The translations under genes and the position numbers were made by a program. From Anoplolepis gracilipes (lineage: Eukaryota > Arthropoda > Insecta > Hymenoptera > Formicidae), in the NCBI RefSeq assembly GCF_047496725.1, contig NC_132971.1, forward strand, positions 6,498,501 to 6,562,500: a DNA stretch of 64,000 bases, given 5' to 3'. This document shows, in pieces, positions 28,075 to 38,922 of this stretch. The stretch's first letter is position 1; each line of letters begins with the position of its first letter. The notes under the pieces were generated by a model. The model ran no database searches and was not told the DNA's origin. It saw nothing but the letters and a program-made list of their open reading frames with translations.

Positions 28075-28584
28075 CACTCTTCATTATAATTTCGAAATAA
28101 ATGTAATACAAGTATACAAACACACGTCAAGTTCCACAACAGTATGCAACAGTATTTGAAAGCTCGTTCGTGCTGTGTTTTTAATCGAGGTTGATCTTCG
28201 AACAGAAGATACTCTGGGCGGAGTTCCATTCGGTCGGCTATAACCTAATTTTATGTCCCTCCGGTTCCTGCTATGAGCGAACAAGTTTAACCTGGGTGGG
28301 GATAATTACCGATTAAAGAGATTAAATCCTGTGGGGTATCGATTTCGCCGGCCTATAATCGGGGAGGCCTTCGTTAGGTGACGACGAAGGAGGCAAGAAG
28401 GAGGTGAGGAAAGGAGAAGGACGGAGAAGAGTGGAACTCGCCTTTGTTTCTGATTTGAGGGGCATCCTTACGAACGGGTTAGCCGCACCAGTGATCACCG
28501 ACGCTAATTACAGCGGATCAGTCCGGGCGAGTTTAAAACTCATTCCCCCTTTTGAGTGGTGCGCGAAAGGGGCTTCTCGCCTGG

Positions 28585-28635
28585 CCGCCGATTGGTCGCT
28601 CAGGATGACACGAAAGTGCTCCAACATGGCGCCTT
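28585..28635 (+). promoter_or_regulatory. Possible promoter elements (CCAAT-like and ATGGCG motif)
   Basis: An inverted CCAAT box (CCGATTGG at 28587-28594) lies about 30 bases before AACATGGCGCC, which resembles the YY1/Pho-type core ATGGC. Such pairs occur in housekeeping promoters. No transcribed gene is identified next to it, so the call rests on motif resemblance only. Confidence 0.12.
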
Positions 28636-29488
28636 ATCTGATTTCACTGTGCGAAAACTGCGGGGAAACGCGAACCGTCACTGTAACTTCCGGTCCGTCT
28701 CCTGGTTTATTCGATTAGGAAAATGTTCCTGCCAATTACATCCATTAGAAATAGCTGAGAAATAGACAGGCTATTCTTTTCTTTTTTCGCTGAGGGAAAA
28801 TCTTTTTTTTCCACACAGCAGATGAAATAATATTTTCCTTCTTCCTTTCTATCGCGTATAGCTAGAGTATCTATATACGGAACAGCGATGCGACGACGAC
28901 GGTGCGAAAATGCGAAGGAAGGTGACGACAGAGGGTGTATACGTTGGCAAAGACGTTAAATCAACATTTTTATAAACTGCTTAGTATTCATAGGCTTCGC
29001 AGGTGGAACCGCCTATAAAACGAAAACGAGAGGGTTCGATTTTCGCGGACGAGTTAAAATGGCACCTACACCATATTCCGTGCGTGAGACGATGGCGGCT
29101 ATAATTTTACAGCGATGATATTGTCGTTTCCGCGCGCACGCGTTCGAACGTATATACCAGGTAAATATAATCGATGAAAGTTTAAAATTGTTCTCATAAA
29201 GCGCAAGAGCGTATAGCTAAGAGAATATTTATTCTTATATTTTTTAATTTAAAAAGAAGAGAAAAATAGAGATTACATATCGATCGTGTAATTCTATATC
29301 GGATATCTTTAATGTGTAAACGTTACACTGTGATTATGATTATAATTTCAAGATCAAAATATTCAACATCGAATTTGCATTAGACGCACGCATTGCGAGT
29401 TGCCGAGTTTTCGACAGCAATAGCAGCAGATCGCAGCCTACTCAGATTTGAGGGAGGCTAAAGGGCGGTTAAAGGATAGCAGCGCGAT

Positions 29489-29500
29489 GGGGGGGGGGGG
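29489..29500 (+). repeat. (G)12 homopolymer
   Basis: This G run lies in a purine-rich patch. It is prone to G-quadruplex formation and sequencing error. Confidence 0.85.
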
Positions 29501-31443
29501 AGGGAGTGTGGGAGGAGAGGCCGCCGATGGCGGTGGGTTAGGGTAAAACAATCACGCAGGGCTCATGCATGTTAATGCGTTGTTAGGGGCGCGTGAGAGA
29601 ATCGGGGTTGCCTAGGATTGAATGCCCAATATCAGCGAACCGCCCTCGAAGCCCATACCGTTTTCCTCGATTCGCTCAGGAACCAATATCAATCTCGTCG
29701 TCTCTCTCGCCCGCGTGCATGCTATCACGCAAAAGCGCCCCGGTGATTGTAACTTCCCCGTTTGGTACAGCCCGCGCTTGTTCGTTACATTTTCATTTTA
29801 TTTCTCCTCTCTCGCAGAGAAGAGAGAGAAAGAGAAAGAGAGACGTTCGCTCGTAGAAATTATTTCTAAATGCAAATGATTGTTCCGCGTTGGTTGAAGC
29901 CAAGTAAGCCGTTCCACGTATGTATTAAAAAAGACGCGTCAATGTCGCGCGATTTCATTCTATCGGAATATGTTTCTCATGCCGAAATAAAGTTTGAATA
30001 AACATCCAATCCCACCGCGCAAACTTTCCAAAAAAAAGAAAATGCATTATCGCGTTCTAAAAATTTACATGCGCGAATTTCTCGAGATTGACGCCGGGAA
30101 TCTTTTCGAGTAGAATGCAAAATAAGTAGCTCGTTATTTTTGGAAACCAATATCCTTGAGAGAGCTTGTTACCGCTCCTCGGCTACTTACGGTGCAAGAA
30201 CATATCGGTAGCGAGGGATCGGGCGAGAGTTAAGGAAACTACATCAACTACCGAAGGCAGTTGATACGAAACTAGTTTCGCGGCCTAGGATACACGCGGA
30301 GACTACACAGGGCGCGGGGCCTAGGGCAGGAGGGTGGGAGTAGGAGGACTTGACTGTTTGCCCTTCGAATGGAAGTTCTGGAGGTTGAGGGTGGCCGCTT
30401 CGTGAAGCGGAGTGGTACTTACCAAATCGACACGGGGCCAACTCAATACATCAAAGACCTTATACCCAACAGCCCTGGTTATATGGACTACTCGCCTAGC
30501 TACCGGCGATGTCCATACATAATCATGGACCGTCTTTGTCCCTCGAAATTGATTTATTATTCAAAGTGACGCGTGTTTCACAATGTGTATTTACCACGAT
30601 ACGGTTTCGGGACCCGACGAAACACGTCGGGCCACGTAGGCCACCTTTGTAGTCGTCTACACACATGTACGATAAGAGGTAATGTGGGTCTTGCTGCCTG
30701 GCCAACGTATACATACATTTCTCGATGATACAAGTCTCTCTTATGTATGTAGAATATTGAGAAAAAGAATTTTCACAGATTCACATATACCTTTCTTCGG
30801 TTATATTTCCGTAATTTCAAACCACGAAATAGACAACGAGAGAATAATTTCGGTTCATTTTAACCAAAAATAAAATTCAGCAAAATATAAAACTTGATAA
30901 ATTAATTATCTTCTTCATATAATAATGAATATTATAAATTGTTCCTTCCGTTCATTAAAATTATTTATAACACATAAATATCTGAATAATAATATCTCGT
31001 CTTAACGTCTCGTGTGTGTATGTGTGTATGTATAAAAAAAATATTTAATTTATAAAAAATATATCTAAGAAAAAAAAAGTGTATCACAATTGTACGATAT
31101 GAAGCTTGAGTGTACCACAAATCGCGTGTTCTTTGCAGTGGTAAGGAAGAGCGCTTGCTGTTCCGGCAGCCAATGGAAATATTGACAGAAAACAGCCGTA
31201 CGAAGTTAATTAAACTCGCCGAGCTGTGTTGCTCGGGTACCTTGGTCGCGCCGGCCGGCATACACTTGGAGTAGTAATTTCCTGATTGTGTGTGCGTGGA
31301 TCAGGACGACCGAACCGAGTGGACAAACAGCACGAGTTTCCCCAGTGGTACGTGTTTCTAACCCGAAATTGTGTCTTTCAACGCTGTGTCCACACTGTAC
31401 TTTCGCCGTACATCGCCGAGCCTTTGGCTGATTAATTCTCCTC

Positions 31444-31472
31444 CTCGTCGTCGTCGTCGTCATCGTCGTCTT
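31444..31472 (+). repeat. Interrupted (TCG)n trinucleotide repeat
   Basis: Eight or nine TCG/TCA/TCT units. It is a shorter, interrupted relative of the pure array at 55528. Confidence 0.85.
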
Positions 31473-31596
31473 CGATCGACCGGATAAAAACACTAGTTAA
31501 TCTCGGTTTTAATTTGCAGTGCCATGTCATTAAAATAGTGAAATTTTATAAGAATTAACCTTAAATGCTGGTAATATGTTCATTTACACAAGTACA

Positions 31597-31628
31597 GTCG
31601 AGAATAATATTTGTCGAGAATAATATTC
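31597..31628 (+). repeat. 16-bp tandem duplication
   Basis: Two copies of GTCGAGAATAATATT(T/C) stand head to tail, directly before element A2. It could be a local slippage duplication. Confidence 0.75.
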
Positions 31629-31633
31629 TGACA

Positions 31634-31889
31634 AGAGTTAAAATTTGGCTCTCATTCTCAATCTTAATTTTCCCTTAGATTTATATAAATTATATATAAA
31701 TGATATATAAATTCTAGGGGATTTAATTTATATAGGAATTGAGCTCTTACTTTGTACATTAAATAAATAATAAACGAGCAGTGTATAGAATAAAGAAACT
31801 CTCGATAAATTAAATTTCAAAAGAGAGTCAATTTTCCTTAATGTATCAAAGATTAAAAATTAAGGTCGAAAATGGAAGAAAAATTTGCA
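31634..31889 (+). mobile_element. Family A MITE-like element, copy A2
   Basis: It carries the best internal core, TTTATATAGGAATTGAG at 31727-31743, identical to copy A3 over these bases. The left end GAGTTAAAATTTGG and right end AAAAATTTGC are weakened inverted repeats. A tandem ATATAAAT expansion lies near 31681-31710. It has no coding capacity. Confidence 0.65.
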
Positions 31890-33213
31890 AGATAAGAGCT
31901 ATAAACGACATTCTAGTCTCGACACTGAGCAAATTCCTCATACCATATTGCCGCATATCGACCGCCCTTTTACTTGTCACGTCGCGTCGTGTGTCGTCGG
32001 ATTTAAAGCATATCGTCGCCCGTGCACGAATATCTTGCAAAGTAACGCCACGTCATGCTCGCGCCTTTCTCGTCCAAGCTCCAAACGGGTCCAGCATTTC
32101 CTCCAGATGTAGGTATATCCTCTTTCTCCTCTACGTTGTCCGTTCCTTTTGGAGTCCTTTCTCTCTTTTCCTTCTTCTTCCCTCTCGTTCTATCCGACGT
32201 GTGTGTTTGCCCTCTCCCAGGGTCCCTGTCTCTCAGGCCGGCTTATAATCCTGAGATATGAGCGCGTATTACGTGGAATAGTAAGTCGCGAGAAGCTACC
32301 GGAGGATGCACACGGCCAACGGTGTTGAACTCCAACGCGTATAAACCTCGAGGGGCAGAAGAGAGGGGAAAATGTGTATATTATATTCCTAGAGATCTAC
32401 TTCGAGACTAACGTGCAGCAAGAAGAGCAGATTACCTGTGAAATCTAAATCAAGATCACGAATCTTTTGTAGTTCGAAGCAACCGGATAACAACTTCAAG
32501 GCTACTCGGTATATAGACATTAGCCGCAAGATTTACGGCTCGTGTAACTCGTAAATAAAATCTCACGAAATATATATTCGCGATAAATCGCGATTGATTC
32601 GTTGTATAATATAATTATCTCGATGCGCTTAATCTGTTATTAATTTTATGTAATAAGAAGCCGATTTTTTTTTATTACAAGAACATGAGTCGAGAGATTG
32701 CTAGCGTGAATCTCGTGCTGTATATGATCGATATTAATGTACGTTTTGGATATACGTTGTTTGTTAAAGCAAGGTTCTTTCTCCATTCAAATCTCTTGGT
32801 ATGTCCGACGAATATCTCGCAAAGTCAAAGTCGATATTAGAAACGCGAGACCGCTTTCTCGTGCTTTTAATCAACATTTGACTTTATGTATGCGAGAAAA
32901 CCTAAGGAGAGATAGAGTCAAGATGATAGGCAGAGATGGACGCGTACGATAAGACGCTTAGGCCAGGAACCAACCAGCCGGCTACCGTGCTGCGCCTTTT
33001 CCCGCGAGGAAGACCACCCCAAGGGTCGCGAGCGGAAAGAATGCGGCCCGAGAAAGAGAGAGACAGAGAGAATGAGCCTTCTCCTCTAGGATTTCATCCG
33101 AGAGTCCTTTCCCGGGATATCACATGTAACTGGAATTATCGCCGCACAATAGGCGAAATCCCCGTCCGTTTGCCTCTTCATCAACCGCAGCGATCTTGCC
33201 GCGAGAATGATTC

Positions 33214-33221
<8 letters not shown>
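31890..33221. other. Gene-free stretch
   Basis: Unique sequence; open frames up to 135 codons run on both strands with no recognised domain. A pyrimidine-rich patch lies at 32120-32225. No gene is supported. Confidence 0.45.
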
Positions 33222-33246
<25 letters not shown>

Positions 33247-33247
33247 A
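33222..33247 (+). repeat. (GA)12 microsatellite
   Basis: A short GA run, the first of three purine tracts within 550 bp (with 33428-33470 and 33690-33758). Confidence 0.88.
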
Positions 33248-33427
33248 GAGAGCCGTTGTATACCAATAAGAACAAGTAGAATGAACGGCAGAACGTCGCG
33301 ATGGCGCGGATTCACATTGTTATTGTTGTTCGGCCTGTGACGTCGACCATGGAGGCAACCAGCGACACAATGAGTCCCGTATCACGATGGATCAAAGATT
33401 GCGAGCGAAAGAGAACAAAAGAGAAGG

Positions 33428-33470
33428 CGAGAGAGAGAGAGAGAGGGAGGGAGAGAGAAAGAAATGAAAA
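33428..33470 (+). repeat. Imperfect GA/GGGA purine tract
   Basis: GA units with GGGAGG and AAAG interruptions. Confidence 0.75.
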
Positions 33471-33546
33471 AGAAACAGATAGAGAGACGAGCAGCCACGA
33501 GAGGGTGGAACGAGTGTAGGATGAGCGAAGCGAAGGGTGAACGTGT

Positions 33547-33566
33547 CATAACTCATAACTCATAAG
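33547..33566 (+). repeat. ACTCATA heptamer, about 3 units
   Basis: Three adjoining CATAACT/ACTCATA units make a tiny tandem repeat. Confidence 0.6.
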
Positions 33567-33688
33567 CTGAGAAACCCCATCCTCCTTAAATCTTTGCGAA
33601 ACACACTGGCTTTGACGTTTAGCCCGGGCAAGGAACCGTTGTTACATTATGCAGCAGCGGCAGCGTCTTTCGCGGAGAGAAAACTTAG

Positions 33689-33689
<1 letters not shown>

Positions 33690-33758
<69 letters not shown>
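33690..33758 (+). repeat. (GA)n followed by (G)10
   Basis: About 29 GA units with one early AAAG interruption end in ten G residues (33749-33758). It is a long polypurine tract that can form triplex or quadruplex structure. Confidence 0.94.
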
Positions 33759-34094
33759 AGAGAGACGAAAGGGGGAGAGGGGAAGGGAACGCAGAGGAAG
33801 AAAAGGATGAGATGTCGGACGGATAAATCCTTTTTCGTTGGACGCGAACAATAAAGCGCCACCGTGTGCAAAATAGCGGAGGGGGAGGGAAGAGGGCCCC
33901 GATGCTGACTGAATTAGATCGTCGTATCGCGTCCCATTCACGTGACTCGCGGTGCGGCCACGCGTGGATACGATATCATTTCTCGCAGGTGTGTTCCCGG
34001 TATTCGGCCGAGTCCGTTCGCGAACGAGAAGGATTTTGTACGGCCTGATGCGATTAGGAAGGGACCGAGAGATTCTTTTCGAGAGCGCGATATC

Positions 34095-34116
34095 TTTTTT
34101 TTTTTTTTTTTTTTTT
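34095..34116 (+). repeat. Poly(T)22 run
   Basis: A homopolymer about 230 bp before the exon candidate at 34347. Confidence 0.92.
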
Positions 34117-34346
34117 AAATTTGCTTGCACAGCGGGATACTATTGTACGAGACTCAATTCTTTCGCGAGAGCGACGTCAGTTCGTCCGGACTGGATATTC
34201 AACCTCTTGCCTAGAATTCATTAAATGCGCATTCTATTCAAAACGAACTTTGTTCGTTTAAGATTGTAAACTTTGATTTCAATGCAATAATACAGCGACA
34301 ATTTCCTTGCCTTCTTAAACAAAAGCGTAAACTTTTTCATTTACAG

Positions 34347-34416
34347 GAGTCATCGAGGAAGAGAATCAGGGTGAGGAGCGCAAGAAGGATCGACGAGATG
34401 AAGAAAAAAGAAAAAG
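34347..34416 (+). CDS. Candidate 70-nt internal exon, highly charged
   Basis: The segment follows AAACTTTTTCATTTACAG, a good acceptor, and ends AAAAAG|GTAAGT, a perfect donor consensus. Two frames are open. Frame 1 begins ESSRKRIRVRSARRIDE and is basic; frame 3 begins VIEEENQGEERKKDRRDE and is an acidic-basic mix. Both resemble charged linkers or coiled coils, which purine-rich DNA also produces by chance. Of the exon candidates here it has the best balance of splice signals and composition. No partner exon is identified, so it would sit between introns of several kilobases. It could also be a non-coding exon. Confidence 0.3.
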
Positions 34417-37400
34417 GTAAGTTGTGCATGATACGATTACATGACGCAGTCGGCTCCGGAAAGCTCGGAACATAATGTTCCAAGAGGCAGCGTCTTCTTC
34501 TTGCGGCATTCGTCGCAAGTCTCCTCCCGACTTGACCCGCGGGCCCGCCGGGTTAGATTCCTACGCGGTACCCTCGCGTACACAATGCGAGTTATTGCGC
34601 AGCGTCCGCGGGTTCGCCGCTGGCGCCGGCGACCGACTTGGTCGCATAAATCCTACCGAGAGTCCCGATCTCGTACGAGAAGTTTGCCGGGCCTCGAGTC
34701 GTGCTTTCCTGTTCCTGCTCGCCCTCTTCCTTGCCGGTACAATCGCGTATTGATTCCTGTAATAGCGAATACTTGATTAATCTTGTCGAGAACGAAAGCT
34801 TTGTCTGAAGGAAAAAGTCTCTTCGCTCCAAAAGACACGAGTTTGCGATGGATATTTTAATTCGACAATGTGCAGTGAAAAAAAGAAATATGTCTCTTAT
34901 TTTGAAGAGATTAATCCTTTGTTCGAGAGAAATTTGCAAAGGAATATATTACTCGTGCGATAGGCGAATACTAATTTAAGGGTGGACGCTATATACATAT
35001 ACCACCGCGGCTAAATGTATAGCAGCTTGACGATCCATTAACCGTAACCGATGAATGTCCGTTAATTAAGGCTATTTATATCGGTAAAATCGAGTGAGAG
35101 AGTAAGGGGGGAGAGAGGAAAACGAATTGTTCGACCTATCTTCTCTATCCCGCGTTCCGACCGCAACCGCTCTATTCCTCACCGCGTCGCGCAACCGCCT
35201 AAGGGCGGAAACTGGAAAGTTGCCATATTGGCGCGGACGAGGACGCGCGCGGAAGAAGGGTCCGACAAAAGAAAAAAAAAAGAGCGAAAGATTATCTCCC
35301 GGTTTCCCGCATCGCGGATGAGAGGTCGCGAACTTCGCGCGCGATTATCTTATAAAAATTCACACGGGTCGTGAGATACTCTCCCCTTCCCTGCTTCGCC
35401 TGAATGTTACTATGGAAACTAGAGTTCTTTCGTTCGTGCTGACATGGTTCTCGCAGGAGTAGAAGAGGACCGGAGAGCTTACTGAGGCTCCTCTGCTTAA
35501 AAAAAAAAAAAAGAACTGCTGATATCTTACGTCGGATTTCCGCGAAAATTTTCTCCAGTTCTCTCTCTCTCTCTCTTTCTCTCTCTGTGGTTTACGTCAA
35601 ATGGAATCGAAAGGGACTTTACATCGTTACTGATTCTCGTGACGTTTACGGAAATTGTATTATAGTTTGTCACATCGATTATATCCGGTATAAAAGTATC
35701 GTCTCGCAATCGATATTAATCGAGGTAATATAATCCATCTTGACTGTTCGTATCGATTCAGCCCGATTACATGGGGATGCAATGATTTTCCTGCTCGTTC
35801 ATCCGTTCTACGATAAAACTCGTGCTGTGGATTTTTAGGATACAATCTTTTCTTCCCCTCTCATTTCACGGTGGATATCATAATCTGACCTTTCTCGACG
35901 CGCGGCCCTATCTTAGGCGGATCGGAAATTGTATTCGAATGGTTCTCGAGTGAGACGCATCGAAGGTGGAGCCGATCGAGGGAGAGGGGCAAGGCAAGTC
36001 GAAGGAAACGTTCGAAGAGGTAAAGGCCAAGTGGCGAAGTCGAGAAAGGGGCTCGAGCGAATGGTAGAGAAAGAAGGACGCGAGGGCAGGTCTCGCGCTC
36101 TCGGCAGATAATATACTTCACGAAGTACGCTCGTCAAACACAAGCGCGAGCAAGCGGAGCCCGGATATATTAGAGGATGCATCTCCATAAAAGTTGGAGC
36201 CGAGCAGCGAGTCAACATCCCCTCGCGCATAAAGAAGAGGGAGAGAGAGAGAGGGAAACAGACTTGGCCGAGGAAGAACGAGAGGAATAAGAGACCCGGA
36301 CTCGCTTCTTTTTCCGACTCAAAAGACTCCGGGGAGGGATGGCGAGGAAGCGTCTTGCGGCAGCAATCACCGATATTGAGGGTTTCATTTCGTCCCTACG
36401 ATGGTAAGAGCCTAGAAGAGGCAGAGGATGGTATAGTTTGTAGGAAGCGGTGAGTGGCAGGGAGGGAGACGGGCACGACTCTCGGATCAAGGATTCCAAA
36501 CTGGTCCAGAAGAGTACGTGCTACCGGATGCACGGAACTATCTCTGTAGCTTTATCCTTCACCGACTACGTTGCAGAATTTGGTTGAAAAGAAGATAAAG
36601 AGAAAGTTTTTGAAGAAAATTGTTGATTTGATGAAAAATGCACACGCAAAAAGAAAGTCAGAAATATATATTCTACTGCAGTCAATAAATTTCGACATCT
36701 TGTTGTACAACTTGTGGCACAATGTTTCGAATCTTTTTTTAACTCCTTTCGTGTTAAAATTTGTTCAAGTCAAAGATTAGTAGAAAATTTCGAACACTTG
36801 CTATCTGCAGATTACAATTTGCTGGAACTTTAATTAAAAGTTAATCCAATGGTGTCTGTATCCTACTGGTTTTAAAAATCGATTAGACGTTTGAAAGTAC
36901 TAGGATTATCTACAAATAATTAGTAACCCGACATTAAATAAATCTTTTCCGCCATGGAGTTACCTTGTTTAGTTCATTCTTTTGTCAAGTGGAATTCTGT
37001 CTCACCATCATTTCGAGATGAAACGAAATTCTTCTTGAAATCGACGGACATCGATAAACACTCAAACGACAAACCTGTAAAGATTTTCAATTTAACTTGT
37101 AAAATACACATTAAGAAAACCTGAAACGAATAACAGCGTCGGTCAAACATCTTTCCCAAAGCCGTCACAGCTTTCGCGACATTTCTGAATTAATTAGACA
37201 AGTGGAATGGCACGATTGATCGACTGAGAGAGGAGATTTTCCAAACAGCTGCGCTTTTATATTCACGCCAAGTCGATGAAACGATAAAAATGAAAAAATT
37301 AATATCTGTATGCTATAAAAAATATTCAAAAATATTTTTCGACAATACTCAACATTTAACTCCGGTCCCCTGCAAAAGAACATCCGATTGAATTTCATCT

Positions 37401-37426
37401 GATAATTAAATCTGATAATATACCAG
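34417..37426. other. Gene-free stretch
   Basis: CpG-rich patches (34440-34740, 35130-35330) are open in several frames without a known family. A CT run lies at 35559-35586 and a poly-A of about 13 at 35500. Positions 36570-37160 are AT-rich. No gene is supported. Confidence 0.45.
35559..35586 (+). repeat. (CT)n microsatellite
   Basis: CT units with one TTT interruption. Confidence 0.88.
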
Positions 37427-37504
37427 CGGGAGAGAGAGGGGAAGCTTAACAAGAGAACCGAGCGCGAAACAATCGAGGCCCGTTCGGGCAAAGTTAATCC
37501 CGAG
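37427..37504 (+). CDS. Candidate 78-nt in-frame exon (weak)
   Basis: The segment is bounded by AATATACCAG and GAG|GTAAGG. It is open in frame 1 for 26 codons (begins REREGKLNKRTERETIE, ends KVNPE), and 78 is a multiple of three. The pyrimidine tract before the acceptor is poor and the reverse strand is open too. It is probably chance, but is listed because both splice dinucleotides and the frame agree. Confidence 0.1.
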
Positions 37505-38192
37505 GTAAGGAGTGTTTGGTCCTGCAAAAGAGATTAACGTACTCTCGTCGCGACAGGACGGATAGTTTCTACCTTCCTTCTCCTCCTGCTCCCCCTCTAT
37601 CTCGCTTCTCCTCGGTACGGCAAATCACCGGGTTCCTTCGGTCGCGCAAGACCAGCTTCGCACTTCGTGCACAGCCAGCGTTCCCTTAATCCGTATTCAT
37701 CAGCAGTTATAGGCATCCACGAGCGCAGAGTAAGAAGCTAATCCGGCTCATCCGCGCTCAGCTGTGAGAATGCTCGCTGCCACGCTTCTGGGTCATCTTC
37801 GAGATATGTCCGTACAGCTTCCAAAGTAGCGAGTCAAACCGGCGCGAACGATCGGTAAATTCTCCCTCCGACAAATATCGTAGCTACAGGAAAAAGAGCT
37901 AAAATATCTGAGTGTGAGAATTTTGTGTAAAATTAATTTCAATTATATACCGCGGATACGGAAATAAAAAATATTGCAAGGAATATCAACGTGATATCGA
38001 GATATCTTTGACGATGGAAAATCATTCACGCGAAAATACGAACGCAGCTTGAAAGTTCGAGGGAAAGATAAACCGGATGCGTTGGTAGACGATGTCGAAT
38101 AGCAGATGGTTTTGTGCGCGGGTGTACGTTTCCCTCTGGATATTTGTATCCGTGAGAGAGAAAGAGAGAGGGCGTCGCGACGCGTGCGAAGC

Positions 38193-38194
<2 letters not shown>
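37505..38194. other. Gene-free stretch
   Basis: Mixed unique sequence with pyrimidine-rich 37565-37610 and a short GA patch at 38155-38170. No gene is supported. Confidence 0.45.

Positions 38195-38242
<48 letters not shown>
38195..38242 (+). repeat. (AG)24 microsatellite
   Basis: A pure AG tract preceded by CpG-rich GCGACGCGTGCGAAGCG. Confidence 0.95.
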
Positions 38243-38244
<2 letters not shown>

Positions 38245-38648
38245 CGTCGTGCCGATAAATCAAATTGACTGGTGCGACGTCGGGTGCAGCCAGAGAGTCC
38301 GAGCCCTTCCTCTCCCCCCTTCCGTTCGTCCCGAACAGAGCGGTGACCGTCCATATACAACGTGTCCAATCGCAAATCCCTTTAATTCGTTCCTTGCAGT
38401 ATAAGTTTAATCCGAATTAAACTGCACGGGACGGCACATAAATTCGACCCTTGGCCGAGCATTAAAAGGAACGGCGCTCTCCGACATGATCAGCTCTCTG
38501 CATCAAGTGCTTCGAGTATTGCCGACGGCCCATGAAATCGCGTCGTTTCGCATCGTACAGTTATTGCGCGCGATATCGTGATTTTCTTCGCAGTGTACAT
38601 ACATACGTCGGAACACAGCTGAGTCACACTGGAAAACCGCAGCACGCC

Positions 38649-38922
38649 CCGAAATGTTGCTTCAATTTTCTCACATTGTGAAATCTAAAGGATTTCGATA
38701 GATTTAATTTATATAGGAATTGAGTTTCTACTTTAACACACTTTTCCCTCGCAATATGAAGTAAATTAACAATTTCTTACACTTGAAGGTTTAAAAGAGA
38801 AACTTTTGGCAAAAAATTTTCAATAAGTTCAACAGAGAGTGAACTGATTATTTAAAGTATTAAAAAAGTAATTGTTAAATTAAGCATTGAAATCAAAAGT
38901 AGGAGAGAATTTTCTACTCGAA
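38649..38922 (+). mobile_element. Family A MITE-like element, copy A3
   Basis: The core TTTATATAGGAATTGAG lies at 38708-38724 and the AAACTTTTGGCAAAA block follows at about 38800. The right end, read in reverse complement, is ATTCGAGTAGAAAATTCTCTCC. The left terminal repeat is shortened, with only CGAAAT before TCAATTTTCTCAC, so this copy has lost part of its left end. Confidence 0.65.

Larger units (their letters stand above)
22801..31596. other. Gene-free stretch with AT-rich blocks
   Basis: No gene is supported. AT-rich blocks lie at 24060-24370 (with repeated AATTACTATATAA words), 25090-25960 and 26830-27340. Purine/poly-A or pyrimidine patches lie at 22869-22895 and 22980-23002, and a (G)12 run at 29489. 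Between 28380 and 28720 is a CpG-rich patch with a CCGATTGG box and AACATGGCGCC. A 14-bp palindrome CGAAACTAGTTTCG lies at 30267-30280. Confidence 0.5.

Noticed and set aside
30369..30569. 66-codon frame and nearby GTAAGT on the minus strand (30416-30424)
   Set aside because: The minus-strand donor is good, but no acceptor with a pyrimidine tract precedes it, and the plus frame has no recognised family.
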